Assembly (NCBI GenBank): GCA_024362935.1
Contig: JANCRA010000019.1
Location: forward strand, 2,634,001-2,698,000
DNA from: Setophaga petechia
Lineage: Eukaryota > Chordata > Aves > Passeriformes > Parulidae
DNA: 64,000 bases
Reading direction: 5' to 3'
In this document: piece by piece, positions 51,626 through 63,800 of the stretch
Numbering within the stretch: the stretch's first letter is position 1
Layout: each line of letters begins with the position of its first letter
Made by a program: the position numbers and the translations under genes
The notes under the pieces: generated by a model
What the model was told of the DNA's origin: nothing
Seen by the model: only the letters and a program-made list of their open reading frames with translations
Databases searched by the model: none

Positions 51626-54600
51626 CTGAAAAACAAACAAAAGCAAACACTTCATTAAGATAACTAGAACACAACTGTTGAAAAGTTTGTTTTTTCACAT
51701 ACTTTAATGCAAAATATTAGGTGCAGTCGCTGCATATGTTTTTCCTTTGAATATTTCATTAAATTATTTAAGTTTTCTAATAAATTAGATGGAAACTGAT
51801 GCCTACACAAGTCCCATTTGGCATCTTTACATTCTTTAGCTGCCTCAAACACCTCTCCTAAATCTGAAGGTAACAGAAAATGCCTTTTGAGGACTCACTA
51901 CAAACCATACATGCCAATCCTGTAAATCTTTACTCACATGAACTGTTTCTGTAAGTACAGGTTCTTCTGTTGACTACAAATTTTAGCTAATTTTCAGTTA
52001 AGTACCATTATCATTGAAGTATTGAGCATGGGTTGGAAAATCCAGTTGAAAGGAACAGGTAATACAGAATATTATTACTCACTAAAGAAAAGGCACAGGC
52101 TATTAACTATTATAAAGGATGTTAGCTTGTTTTGTGAAATTCACTAAAATTCTGTTTTCTTGCCTCTATTTAATAACCAGGAATACCCCCAAATGGAAAC
52201 AGCTCAGTCTTTATCATGATAAACTATCAAAATAGCACTCCACCCTTGTAAAACATTTATGTACTGATTGCAAAAGCAGATTGTAACAAAAATGAAAATC
52301 ATCAAAACCAGGACTCTTCCTTTCAGCAATGAACTCAACTAGATAATTAATGTTGACCAGAGAAACAATCAAACCCAGTTGTGCAATGCAGAACATGTTG
52401 CAATCTTGTTCTCTGAAACTATGAACACTGAACCCTGAACTAGGGCACAAAGACACACAGAATATTGTCACATGCCCAGGAAAATGAAAGCCCCAACTTT
52501 TCTACCTGCCACTCTGCTGTCTGTGTCTTGGCAGGTTTAGCAACCAAGCACAGAGAAGTAAGTACAACCTCTGGATTCACCACATTCCTCTCTCAACCCA
52601 AACCCAACAGCCATAAACAACCACGTCTGACAATAAAGAAAGCTTCCAGAGGCAACAACAATCTAAGCTGAATGAGTGAAATCCAAAGCACAGGAGAAAA
52701 AGAAAGGAAGAAGGGAAAAAAGGCATAATGTAGTACAGTACTAATCATGATTCAGAATTGAAAACTTACACATAGAAAGTCACAGGGTAGTTGAACATTG
52801 ACTACATCCAGAAAGATTCACCTAAAATTACTCAGCTGCATCAGAATGAGGGTAAAATATAAAGTCTCCCCTGTGCTACAAATAAGCTTTATGCCTCTCT
52901 GGCTAAGAATATTCATCACTTCTTAAAATTCTGGAGAAGATGCATGGAATTGGGTTCCTTTTTCCTTCTGTAGCCATAATTCCAGCTCTTCCAGAGTGTT
53001 GGCTGTGCTGTGCCAGAGCTGTCCCCACAAAGAGTGGCTGAGATCATTCCTCCCTGAGGCTGCAGGGACCCAGAGAGGCTTCCACAGTGCCTAGTGCTGG
53101 GGGGAGAACATTAAACATCTGGGAAGGGATCAAAAGTGATGGATAGAGGAAGGAGCAGAGGGCAGGAAATGTATTGTGGTGTCTAAACCCCAGGATGGAT
53201 GCTAAAGCTGTCATCAGCAAAATTATTAGCAAATATGGTCAGACTAGGATATCTGAAGACTGTTGCTTACTGATTTTAGAAATTTCTTGTCATAATTTAT
53301 TTTCCACATAAGGAAGAAATACAGCAGGTGCACTTTTACTTGGGGTTGTTTGTCTGTTTTGGGTTTTTTTGGCTTTTTTTAAATTTATTTTTTGAGTGGG
53401 AAGGACCAAAAGACATAGCATTTTTATTACCCTTGAGAATTCCTAGAAATACCAACATGCAGCTTTTATAGCTTCTGATTAGTTTTAACTTTTTACACAG
53501 TTGTGGCTATTATGATTTCTGCTAGGCAGAAACAGTATTTGGTAGTCTGCAAGCATAGACAGTACATTTTTGTAAAATAATTTTTTATGAAGACCTTTTT
53601 AAAAAAGGGAGCAAGGCAGATTCAAAATTACACAAACATAACCTTGTCATCTCAAGAAACAAGATACCACTCTGGTTTAGAGATAAGATTCTGAAGGGAA
53701 AATAAAAGCTTTGGAAGACAATGGTACAGTAAGAAATTTAATTTCACTCAATTAAGACCAAGAAATAACACTGAGCATTGATTGTTGCAAACATCAACTA
53801 AACAGGTTTTGTTCCACCCATGCTTTTTCTGGAAAAAACAATCAGTTCAGGTAGTAAAAGAGCTCTAGAAAAATCCCTGTTTGAATTACCCTGTGACTTT
53901 CTATGTGTAAGTTTCAGAATTCAAGTTTCACTTACTTAGAGGAAACAGGTAATTTGAAGATGTTGCAGATTATATTTCAAGACCAAACTTTCAGTCAAAG
54001 GGGAGAAATTTACATTTCCTTAAACACTTAGGATACTTATTTGCATCCTTACCATTTTACTACTCAATAGTACTTTTAGATGGTAAGTAAGCTTGTCATA
54101 TATCCTTGGCAAGGATCCTCAGTACTGTTATGTGATTAAGAACGATGAAACATATTTGATAATGCAACAGTTCTTATTAAAGAACTGTTTATGATATCTA
54201 AAGTCATTATCTACAAACTAGCCAGGACAGACAGACAAGAACAACCACTCCACAAATAAAGAACAGCCATTTTGAAATTAATTTAAAAGTTGAGGACTAT
54301 TAATCACTTCAGTTTTTAAGACTGTTCCATATATGGCCTTTGTGAAGCAAATAAGGGTCTGGGATCCATTTAAGCAAATGTGCTGCACACATATTTAAAA
54401 AGTGCACATTCATAATCTAAAGAGATACTACAAGTCCTGCATAAAGCAACAATCAGATTTGGGCAATCCCACATAGTGCTCAGCCTCAGCCAAGCCTTGG
54501 GAGAGGTGGGGCACCCCCTCTCCCGAAATTACAGCAGGGAGGTATGCAAATCTCCCACCTGTGAGAACAAGGCGGGCAGCATTCCTCCTCCAGGGCTCCA

Positions 54601-55035
54601 TGAACACCAACACTTCCAGCTCACATTTCAGCTCAGCTGCTTAGAACTCACTGCCCCACAAGTCAGCCAACAAACAGCCAAAAACTGAAAAGGTGAGAAG
54701 AACCAAAATGGTACCAAGAAGCTGGAGTTTCCACTTCCGTATCTTGGGCAAAGTGAGGTTTTGAAAATACCGCCATGGACACAGACGCTTCTGTACCCTG
54801 CAGTGATTTCAGTAAGATGTTGAAATTTCCTGCTATTAAATACTAGTTTTTCCTGTTAAATAGTAGAGCAGACATGTCTCACCTAACTGGCAGGCATCTC
54901 TGCAAGCCAGTTTTAAACTTCCTGCTTAAAACTCCCCTTCTGGCTGTCTCTCCTGCCCACTTCTAAGCAGAATCCATATCACTGGCATGCAACAGATACC
55001 TAGACACAGGGAATTGTGATGAGATGGCTCAGTTA

Positions 55036-55037
<2 letters not shown>

Positions 55038-55068
<31 letters not shown>
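55038..55068. repeat. T31 homopolymer
   Basis: An uninterrupted run of 31 thymines, the longest homopolymer in the window. It could be the poly(A) of a minus-strand retrocopy, but no recognisable element lies next to it. Confidence 0.9.
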
Positions 55069-55073
<5 letters not shown>

Positions 55074-55621
55074 AGGCAAAAAAGCTAGGGTAGAATACAA
55101 AGGAAAATGTAATGAAAAAACCCTAACAACCTCTCTGAAAGGCTTCTAATGGAGTAAATATATAAATCTTCATTAATCTCAGCTGCACATTCCTTGCTGA
55201 AAACCTACTCAGGTTAATGGTGGATCCGCCTTCTCTAGCATCAGTTTTTGCTATCTTGATACTAGTTATTTTGAAGGTGGGGCTCACTGTGGGTTTGAAA
55301 GACTGACAGGATTTTGCTTTACCCATATCATGTTCCCAGTCAAAGTCAGACCTAGAGTGCTTGCTGAAAAAGTAGAACCTTTAGAGAAAAACAGAAGAGA
55401 CTGGAACTGAGGTTACTATTATTTATAATTTCTTTAAATTTGAGGATTTTTACTCTTATTAAAAAATGATCCTACTTAATTACTGCAATAATTTTGTTTA
55501 TATTTAACAGTGATAGTTGAAAAGACTGGCAGAGAACTTCATGAAATGAAGTCCCACGTGACTTCAGTGCCTGACTTGCCATTGGAGAGAGCTCAGTTAT
55601 TAATAGTCCCGACAGTTTTTA

Positions 55622-55652
55622 TGTATTTCCCCCATATTTGGGGGGAAATACA
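55622..55652. repeat. 12-bp perfect inverted repeat
   Basis: The arms tgtatttccccc and gggggaaataca are perfect complements separated by a 7-base loop (atatttg). A direct repeat of aatacaagagagta follows immediately (about 55647-55678). No transposon ends were recognised. Confidence 0.85.
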
Positions 55653-57912
55653 AGAGAGTATTCAAAATACAAGAGAGTAGACTCACAATCAAATGGGCTG
55701 GACATGGCACAAGCAGTAGTAAGCAAGGGCTAGGGATATATTAGCAGGGAAGGCAATCACTGTGGGAACAGGTAGAGGAGCAGGACAGGAGGATATGAGG
55801 TCTGGCACAGCAGGATCTAACTGCTGACTACGTTCCTCAAGGAATGTTGATGAAGGTCTTGCTCCCAAAGCCTGGTATTCCACCATGTCTGAAACATCTA
55901 ACCCACTGGCAAACCTGGGGCTCTATCTCCCTCTCCTGTTACTACCATGTAGACTGTAACAATGTTGTCCTGCAATTAGTTATTCACAAACTTGAGAAAA
56001 CAAGCGTGGATCTCCTGTGAGGTTCCTCAACCCTACAGATCATCTAGGTGATATTTAATACAGTTGCATCATAAAAACTCTGTTTAAGAGAGCAATGTAT
56101 CTTCAAAGTCAATATCCCGCAGAAGCAAATTCCAGAAGTAAGCCAAGTCTGTAACTTCCTTTTTTTTCTCCTGGAGTTTAATTTATTTAATTTGAATCAT
56201 ATGAAACCATACAGGCTGAGATACGGAGGCCTCCATAATCAATGGAGGGAGAAAGGCACCTCCAAAACACAATTTAATCCTAAAGACTCATCTCCTTCCA
56301 TTGAATAGACATGATTCCAGACAACCAGACCAGTCACGCAAATTTTAGCTGGCTAAAATTGCATGCTAAGATGAGTCTCATCCCCTACATACAGATGATG
56401 TGATTAAGTTTTGATTTACATGACCTAATTATATGCTCCTGTTTCCAGAAAAATATCTGGCTCATTCGATGTCCAGAACAGACTTTAAAAAAATTAAATA
56501 AGATAGCGTAGTTAAATTTTGCCTTACAATTGCACCAGCACTAAGTGGGTTGGTACCATTTATCCTCTTTGCTTTAATCTCTGAACCTCTGTTCCCACAT
56601 GTGCAATGCTGAATATACCTAATGTTACTAAGAAAGTTTAAGAGATAAAAATCTAAAATGGATCTAAACTACAGCAGTAGAAGCATTATGAAAAACCTCT
56701 TGAAGGAATTATTATTCTGTGGTCAGTACAAGATAAATAAAGGGCAAATAAAGCCTGGGGCTCCATGCATGACTAAGGGTAATAAAGAAACACCGAGTAT
56801 GCACTGCTGGAGACACAGGGATCTTTTAGACAAACTAACAATTCCATGAACCTCAGCAATAATGAAATCCGATTTCCTATGGATTTAGGTCTTGAAGTGA
56901 ATTAAATTTGATATCTGTGATGCAAGTTCCAGCTGGAGTAGCTGGTTGAAGCATTTTTCAGTCTCCCTGTGTAGTGGTCTCTAATATTCTATGAACTAAT
57001 GCTGGAGACTTTCCTTCTGCAGAGTACTCTGCCTCTCACCTTATTTTCAAAAGGAACTACTCAGGAACTTAATTATCTTTTAGTTAGATCTGTCAAATTT
57101 GTTTAAAATCAGCTGAGAAGTTCCAAAGGTACTTTAAGAGCAAAGGAATAGAAATCACAGTATAAGCACAACAATCTTGTTGCCATAGGAAAGAAGTGTA
57201 AAGAAATGAAGGAAGGGCAAAATTGAGGCCTGCTACTTCTGAATGTTCATCTCAAATGACATCCAGCTGTTAAACATTAAATGTTACTCTCAACAGCACA
57301 GGGCAAGGTCTTAAATGGATTTTCACTGCTCTCTACTTAGGAGATATATGTTTATTTAATATGATTAAAATAGTTTTAGTAGTCAATCACTCTTGGGAGG
57401 TAGGCAGAATATAAGTTTTGGTTAGTTTTATTGAAGTTTTCAGAAAACGGTGATAACTTCCTTCTTCTTTTTATTTTTTTTTTTTTAATGGAGTTCTCTC
57501 CCCATTCTAGTTTAGAAAAATACCAACAATCACACCCAAAAGGACACATACAAAGGCCTGTAATATTTTTGAAAACCTACTTAAGAAAACTACTGCTTGC
57601 CAGGCATGAAACCAAAGAACACAAAAGAGCAAATGCTAACTGCATTCTGGGTGGTATTTTTTCGGTTTTAGTTGTTTTTAGAGGACTTACTCACAAGTTC
57701 AAATAGTTCACTGGCAACCAGAAGCACTGTCAAAGAACAGCTGTCATCTATTAATAAACAGGTTTAGGCATATCTGAGATTTAGGAGACTTATGAATAAA
57801 TAAAATACTGTTATTTGTCAACATGTCTAAGCAAACTCTTGGAATAATCTATGTCATTAACATTTATTTCCACTGCAGCCTTTCAATGTAATCAAATTGG
57901 TTATTATTGCCC

Positions 57913-57950
57913 TTCTCCAAAAACTCATCAGTCAGAGGAAGTTAAAACTC
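57913..57950 (+). repeat. Dispersed 38-bp repeat, copy 1
   Basis: This segment (ttctccaaaaactcatcagt and 18 more bases) matches 58949-58986 at 34 of 38 positions in the same orientation, about 1 kb away. The source family is not recognised. Confidence 0.75.
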
Positions 57951-58948
57951 CTCTGCATACAGTGATTATTAACTGATTGGTTTGAAAATAGTGAGTTCTC
58001 AGAAATATGCCATGACTCCTTAGCTGTTACCAACGTAAGCAAATAAAAAAACCTCAAAAAAAATCTGATGTTTTTCATGAGACTGTCCATGTAAATTAGA
58101 GCTGTAGGACCAAGACAGCATAGAATGGTTGAGATGAGAAGTATCTGAAAGGTCAAGCAGCATTTCAGTTACCCAGATCACTGGGATACAGAACTCTTCT
58201 CTCTCCCTTAAGCCCACTACAACACAAGCTGCAAAAAAAGATGGGAAAATGCAGTACAAAATAGTGACAATACACTGAAACTTTTTTGTTTTGTGTTGTT
58301 TAAATGTCTTTAGTATAAAACTTTTTAGTATGTTTTTTTCCCCAACCCAGCACTGAGCCACAACCTGTTCTAAATTTTGTAAGAGTGAAGAAGTTTAGTA
58401 CCTGAGTATGAGCTCTATAGCTCTGGACATCAATCTTCCCCATCTACAGGAGTGCTTTGTGTAAATGAAGTTACTAAGGACATGCCCACAGTAGATGGCA
58501 AGCAAGAATGTACATAAAAAGCCCTAGATTTCCTCAGATTAATACAGTCTACTGCAATGCATCTGAGAACGGCCTACTGCCTGCCAGCCTACCCTGCTTA
58601 TTTATCTTATCTCTTAGTAGGCTTCACGCACTTCCCAAAAGCGTGGCCATAATAGACTGTCCTAGGGAGTTCCTTTCTTCTGTGGGACTGGGAAAGCAAT
58701 GATGTGCTTCCACTGAAGCATCTCATCAGTCTGGGACAGATGGTCCATCGCAGAGGGCAGGGAGGCCTGATATCCCCAGGCATAGGTGCCTTGGGCCAAA
58801 ACACTGTGCGAAGCTGTATCTCCTTTTTACAATCAGCAAATACGTATTTCACCACTACCAAATGGATGTATGACTGAAATTATCTCAGAGTGGCATCTAT
58901 CATGTCATTTTTCACAGCTACTAGTCACACTTGCTACTGCATTTTCCA

Positions 58949-58986
58949 TTCTCCAAAATTTCATCAGTTAGAGGAAGTTAAAATTC
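58949..58986 (+). repeat. Dispersed 38-bp repeat, copy 2
   Basis: Second copy of the segment at 57913-57950, with four substitutions, three of them C to T. The flanks diverge quickly on both sides. Confidence 0.75.
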
Positions 58987-60792
58987 AAGTAGTACATTCA
59001 GATTTCACAGTTTTGTGAACAGGCAAATTATTTTGTCGAACCTGAAAACCATGATGAAACTGTATAGTAGATTATTTTTTTCCCCAGCAAACTCTTTCTT
59101 ATCAGGCCAGTGGTAAAACCAATTGGGCTAAAGGGGTTCTTGTTTAAATCAACAAATGCATTTTACTAAAAATGGCAAATTATGCACCAAAGTAATGGTA
59201 CATGATGCCCCATCAGGATTCCAAATATTTTTAGTTAAGGTGAAATGTTACTACAGACAAATACGACAAATTCTCATGGGCACATTTTCCAAACACATAT
59301 ACATGCAGAGCATACAGCCGTTCAAACAGTTCTAATTAAAACCAAGCAGTAGTGTAACATGCTTAACGTGGCCTGAATTTTTTTGCCATGTCCAAACTAC
59401 AAACCCTGTGAATTTTCATGAAGGTGAGTAGGAATACTGAAGTTTCACTTACTGTAAAGTAAGTGTAGCCAATCTTAATGTGAAAAATACCCAAACATCA
59501 TTTCTGCATGTGCAGAGAATTCTCTTAAACATCATCCAAACACACTCTGTAGAAATGCTCACTTCACACATATTTGTCTTTGCAGCAGTTATGATCAGAG
59601 CTATTGTTTTGTAGTTTTCATGTTTCATACTAACAATATATTCTCTATTTACAGTAGACAATGTCTTTTTCATTTACAACAAAATCAGTTATTTTACTTG
59701 AGACTTTTTTCCAACAAGCTCAGTAACTCAAGGGCCTGCCATTATCCTCCTGTTCTAAACAATATTTTACTGTTCAGTTGCTGAGCTTCACTTTTATGTC
59801 AAAGTAACCAAAATATCTTTTTACCTTTTTTTTTTTTCTCCCCCAAAATAACCAACTACAACTTGTGTTACTATGTAATATGACAAGACCCCGATTTAGA
59901 AGCACTATCCCCTGACCAACCCCTATGGCTACTTAATCAAAACACTGCTACTTGTGACTTTGTCAGTAATTTTACTCATTTATCTTTATTATGGTTTGAA
60001 GAGTATTTGGAGTGGAAGGTTAGTTTTGTACAACTAATATTGGTGATGAATGGCAGTGATAATACATTGCATGAAGAACATCTATTAAAGTCTAAAATAA
60101 TATTCTGCTGCCTAAAAATAAATTGCAACGCAAAATATTTTCAGAGCTAATGAACAATAATTCAGTCCTACAAAAGAATTGCAACTTTGAGGAGTAAGGG
60201 CCTTTAAGCCAACACACTCAAGTTAGAGAGATGCTGATTCTGACAGATACAATATTGATTCTACCACTAATTAACTCAAATCTTTAGGCCCTGATAACTT
60301 CAAAAGCACTAGTGTAAATCAACCAAACAAACAGCTATGAACTTTGGTTAAAACGTTTGATTGCTAAATATAAAAGCTCCACTGATTCCATCATCACGTG
60401 GCATCTTCACTGTGTGCACACTCTGCAGAAACCAAGAGGAAAAAGGAATCTTCCAGGCACAGAAGTGGAACTACTTGGGAGCTTTTAACCTCACCCTTAA
60501 AGGAAAGCATGGGAAATAAAGCCACAAACGCAGTCCTCCTGAATTTTCACTTTCTCTATGAACTGTATTGTACCTGCTCACCTTTTTATTTCTCTCTTCT
60601 CCCACAATTCTTCTCCTCCATGTTCCTCTTCTGTATGCCTGCAACTACAGGATTCCCCCCAAAATACTAACTCCATAATGCAAAAAAAGCATCAGCTGTG
60701 CTTTGCTTAATCTATTGTGTAGTTACAACCCTGTTTACCCAATCTGTCAAGAAAAATCTCCCGTCTTCTTTCTCCTTGGAAAAGAAACCTAC

Positions 60793-60894
60793 CTTTTCCA
60801 GGATTTCCTTAGTCAAGACTGAGAATGCATGCTCGATGTTCACATTTTCTTTAGCACTGGTCTCAAAAAATGGCATTCCGAATTCCCAAGCAAG
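60793..60894 (-). CDS. Rab-family GTPase, exon with the G5 (ETSAK) motif
   Basis: This 102-base exon is bounded by an acceptor (catttgtttttcag|CTTGCT) and a donor (GGAAAAG|gtaggt), both phase 0. It encodes 34 residues: LAWEFGMPFFETSAKENVN, then IEHAFSVLTKEILEK. The ETSAK segment is the G5 guanine-base contact loop of Rab GTPases, and the following amphipathic stretch is helix alpha-5. FETSAKENVN(I/V)E is especially close to the RAB35/RAB8/RAB10 branch. Switch regions and the P-loop are encoded upstream, beyond base 64000. The two splice sites argue against a processed pseudogene. It is not RAB12, RAB27B or RAB31, the Rabs I would expect on human chromosome 18, because their G5 regions differ. 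Confidence 0.85.
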
Positions 60895-63800
60895 CTGAAA
60901 AACAAATGTAGGAAATGGGATGAACATTCTTCAGTTCCTAATACTAGCAGCAAGCAATATGAAGATGTTCTGACTGCTAACACTCCATAAAAACACTAAT
61001 TAGGTACATAACTGCTCAGTAAAGTACTCTATATTCATCCTCAGTTTATAAATTTCTGGTACCTTTTAAAACATTCTTCTTAAATTTGTGTGTTTTCAAA
61101 ACAGCTTTTTAAACCAATCTTTACTTCCAAATAACAAGGATAAAATCCAGTGGGTCTGTTCTCAGTGTTTTGATTTATTTGGAAAATTAACTGTCTCCTA
61201 AGCAATTATTTAGAGGAAACTAATGGAGTGCCTGCAGATAAAAATATGACAAGAACTGTTGAAAAAAAGTGGCAGGATGAAATACAAAAAAGAGATGTTC
61301 CTTTATGCTAGATAGAGAGAAGCACAGAGATAACAGACAAGCAAAGAAAACATATGCATGTAAAATGATATTATGGTAAAAGGCAAAGAGAGAAAATACT
61401 TAGATGGGCAGCACAGACTTTACACTGGTTGGTTTTCTTTAATTTACTCCTGTTGTCTTATTTCCAGTATGTTTCCATTACAGATAGCTTTGAGTTATGT
61501 TGGCATGAATAAAAAAACCTCAACACAATATATATACAATAATCAGACTCCAGAGTTTTAGTCAAAATATAATAAAGATTTCACTAAAGGTAAAAAAACC
61601 CAAAGTAAGTAAAATCGTTTCCTTTCCAAAATGCTACAAGAAATTGTAGTTCTGAAAATAAAGATGAGATCTAACTGATTCATTAGACAGAGACCACTTC
61701 ATAACTTCATAAGGGATTCTGAAACTCAGTGGACTGCTGTGAACTATTTTCAGTACTGCAGCAACTTGTTACAGAAAGTTAAGATCATTCAACTATTGCC
61801 AGTACAAAACAATGATGCATAAGGGTTCATAAAGAAAAAAAAAGCAATAAAAGAATACTGGGCTAATAAAGTAGAGAGAACTACTGGCTTGCTGATTATA
61901 AAGTACATAGAAACTACTATTAAATGCCCTTTTTCTTTCCTGTGTCATGTAACAGGTAAATTACCTATTTACAAACTTTGATGAACACAAACCAAGCCTT
62001 TAAATCATAGAATTGCAGAAATAATTTGGAAAGACAACCCCACTTGAAATGAGGCTACTGCCCACACAACACTGGGTCAGCCATGGCTTTGCCTACAGAA
62101 ATGCTGAAATCCACCAATGATGGAGATTCTGTAGCCTTTATGGGACCCTCTTCCATGGCTACATCAACGTTCTAATGCAACTGGTTCTCCTCAACTCCAA
62201 CCTGAACCTCCCAAGCCAGGACTTGTGTCTGCTCCCCATTTATTTATTGTCTGTCTCTACAGGGAAGAGTCTATTTCTGTCATTCCTTTAGTGCCACTTC
62301 AGTTGCAGCAGACCAGTAACTGCTCCTTAGCCTGCTCTTTACCCAGCTACCTCTCCTCATGGAATACTAGTACTAGACACCAATCACCTTTATACCTGTC
62401 TGCAGTTTCTCAACACCCTTCTTGAAACGGGAGAGCCAAAGCTGGACACAATATTCCATGTGGCCTTGTCAGCACTAAGTAAGGGGTGTAATAATTTCCC
62501 CAGATTCACCATCCATTATCCTTCTAATGTAGTCCAACACCTTTAAAGCCATGAGGGAACATTGCTGACTTATATTCAAGCTGGTGTTCATTGGAACTCA
62601 TCAGTCCTTTGTGGCAGGGCAGTGACTCATGCCTTGGATTATTCCATCACAGGTGCAAATCTTTGCACTTCATGAACTTCATGATGTTTCCGCTGGCCCA
62701 GTTCCCAAGTTTATCAAGGTCCCACAGAACTGGTGTTCTCCCATGTGCTGTGCCAGTCACACCCCTTAATCTCATGTCACATGTACATCTCCTTCTATCA
62801 TCAGCCAAATCACCAATGAAGATGCCAAACAATGTGACTGAGGCAAGGCTGACTGCCTATAGCCCCCGGAACCTTCTTCCTTGCCTTTTTAAAAAGACAC
62901 ATCATGGCATCAAAAGGGATCTCTTCTAACCGCCATGATTTTTCAAAGTTGACAGTGGCTCAAATCACAATGATCAGCTCTTTCAGCACAACTGGGAGAA
63001 CTTCCCCATGTCTATGGGCACACCAGCTTTCCTAAGCAATTTATAATCCAAAGCTTTCACCCTGCTGGCTGACCTGCTCCTTCCCAAACCAAGAAGGGAC
63101 CTGCAGAGACCTGGGAGCAAGCTCTATTTGTGAAGACCAAAGAAAAGAAAAATCAAATAAAATCAAATTTGAGCCTTCTCTGTATCATGTTACAACATTG
63201 CTCACCACACCTATCAATGCATCCCCATTTTCTCTGTATGTGCACAATATTGGTCACAGAAGATAACTGTATGTATTTTTTACCTTTACCCTATATACTG
63301 CTAAACTCTGTGGCAAGCAAGTCCTCCAAAAGTGTAGCTCAGTGCAAAAACCCCCACTGGTCTAGTGGTAGAGCAGCTGAAAGTATTAACATGCATTTGG
63401 CTACTCCCTCTCTGAAAGACAATAGAAAAGTGTATTCAAATAACTACTTTTTTTTTCCCCTTTGGGAGCATCTTGAATCCAATCTTTATCCATAAATAAA
63501 ATACCTAAATACATTTACAAACCTGTGGGAATTATGCTACTGAGAAATGATATTTTATAATCTCCTTGATAACAGTTTGGAGAAGTTGTGTGAAATAAGC
63601 TTGTATCCTACCAACAGCAATAAAATAAGTAATGCTAATACTACTTCCTAGCAAAGTGCTGGTGTGATTTCTTAGTGCTGAATCAGAGAGATATGTCTGA
63701 AATATTCCAAAACTGTGCAGAGTTCTATTACGTGTGAAAAATCAGCTTTAAAACTATAAATCAGCTTCAGCTATGAAGACAGCAAAAGCAAAAAAAAAAA

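Larger units (their letters stand above)
51626..60792 (-). other. Intron between the last two Rab coding exons
   Basis: This 9.2-kb interval lies between the donor GGAAAAG|gtaggt and the acceptor tttttcag. It contains a T31 tract, a palindromic hairpin with direct repeats near 55650, a diverged 38-bp repeat pair at 57913 and 58949, and two exon-like minus-strand stretches (51703-51863 and 55209-55363) of uncertain status. I recognise no other gene or known transposon in it. Confidence 0.65.

Noticed and set aside
52214..52471. 85-codon minus-strand frame with an acceptor-like tttcag
   Set aside because: No acceptable donor follows, the peptide is not recognised, and its phase cannot be fitted to the Rab exons.
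62647..62832. 61-codon minus-strand frame
   Set aside because: It is a remnant of CR1 ORF2 inside the element at 62005-63120.
63354..63400. tRNA-like box A (tggtctagtgg) on the plus strand
   Set aside because: No box B or cloverleaf follows within the normal distance, so it is most likely a chance match.
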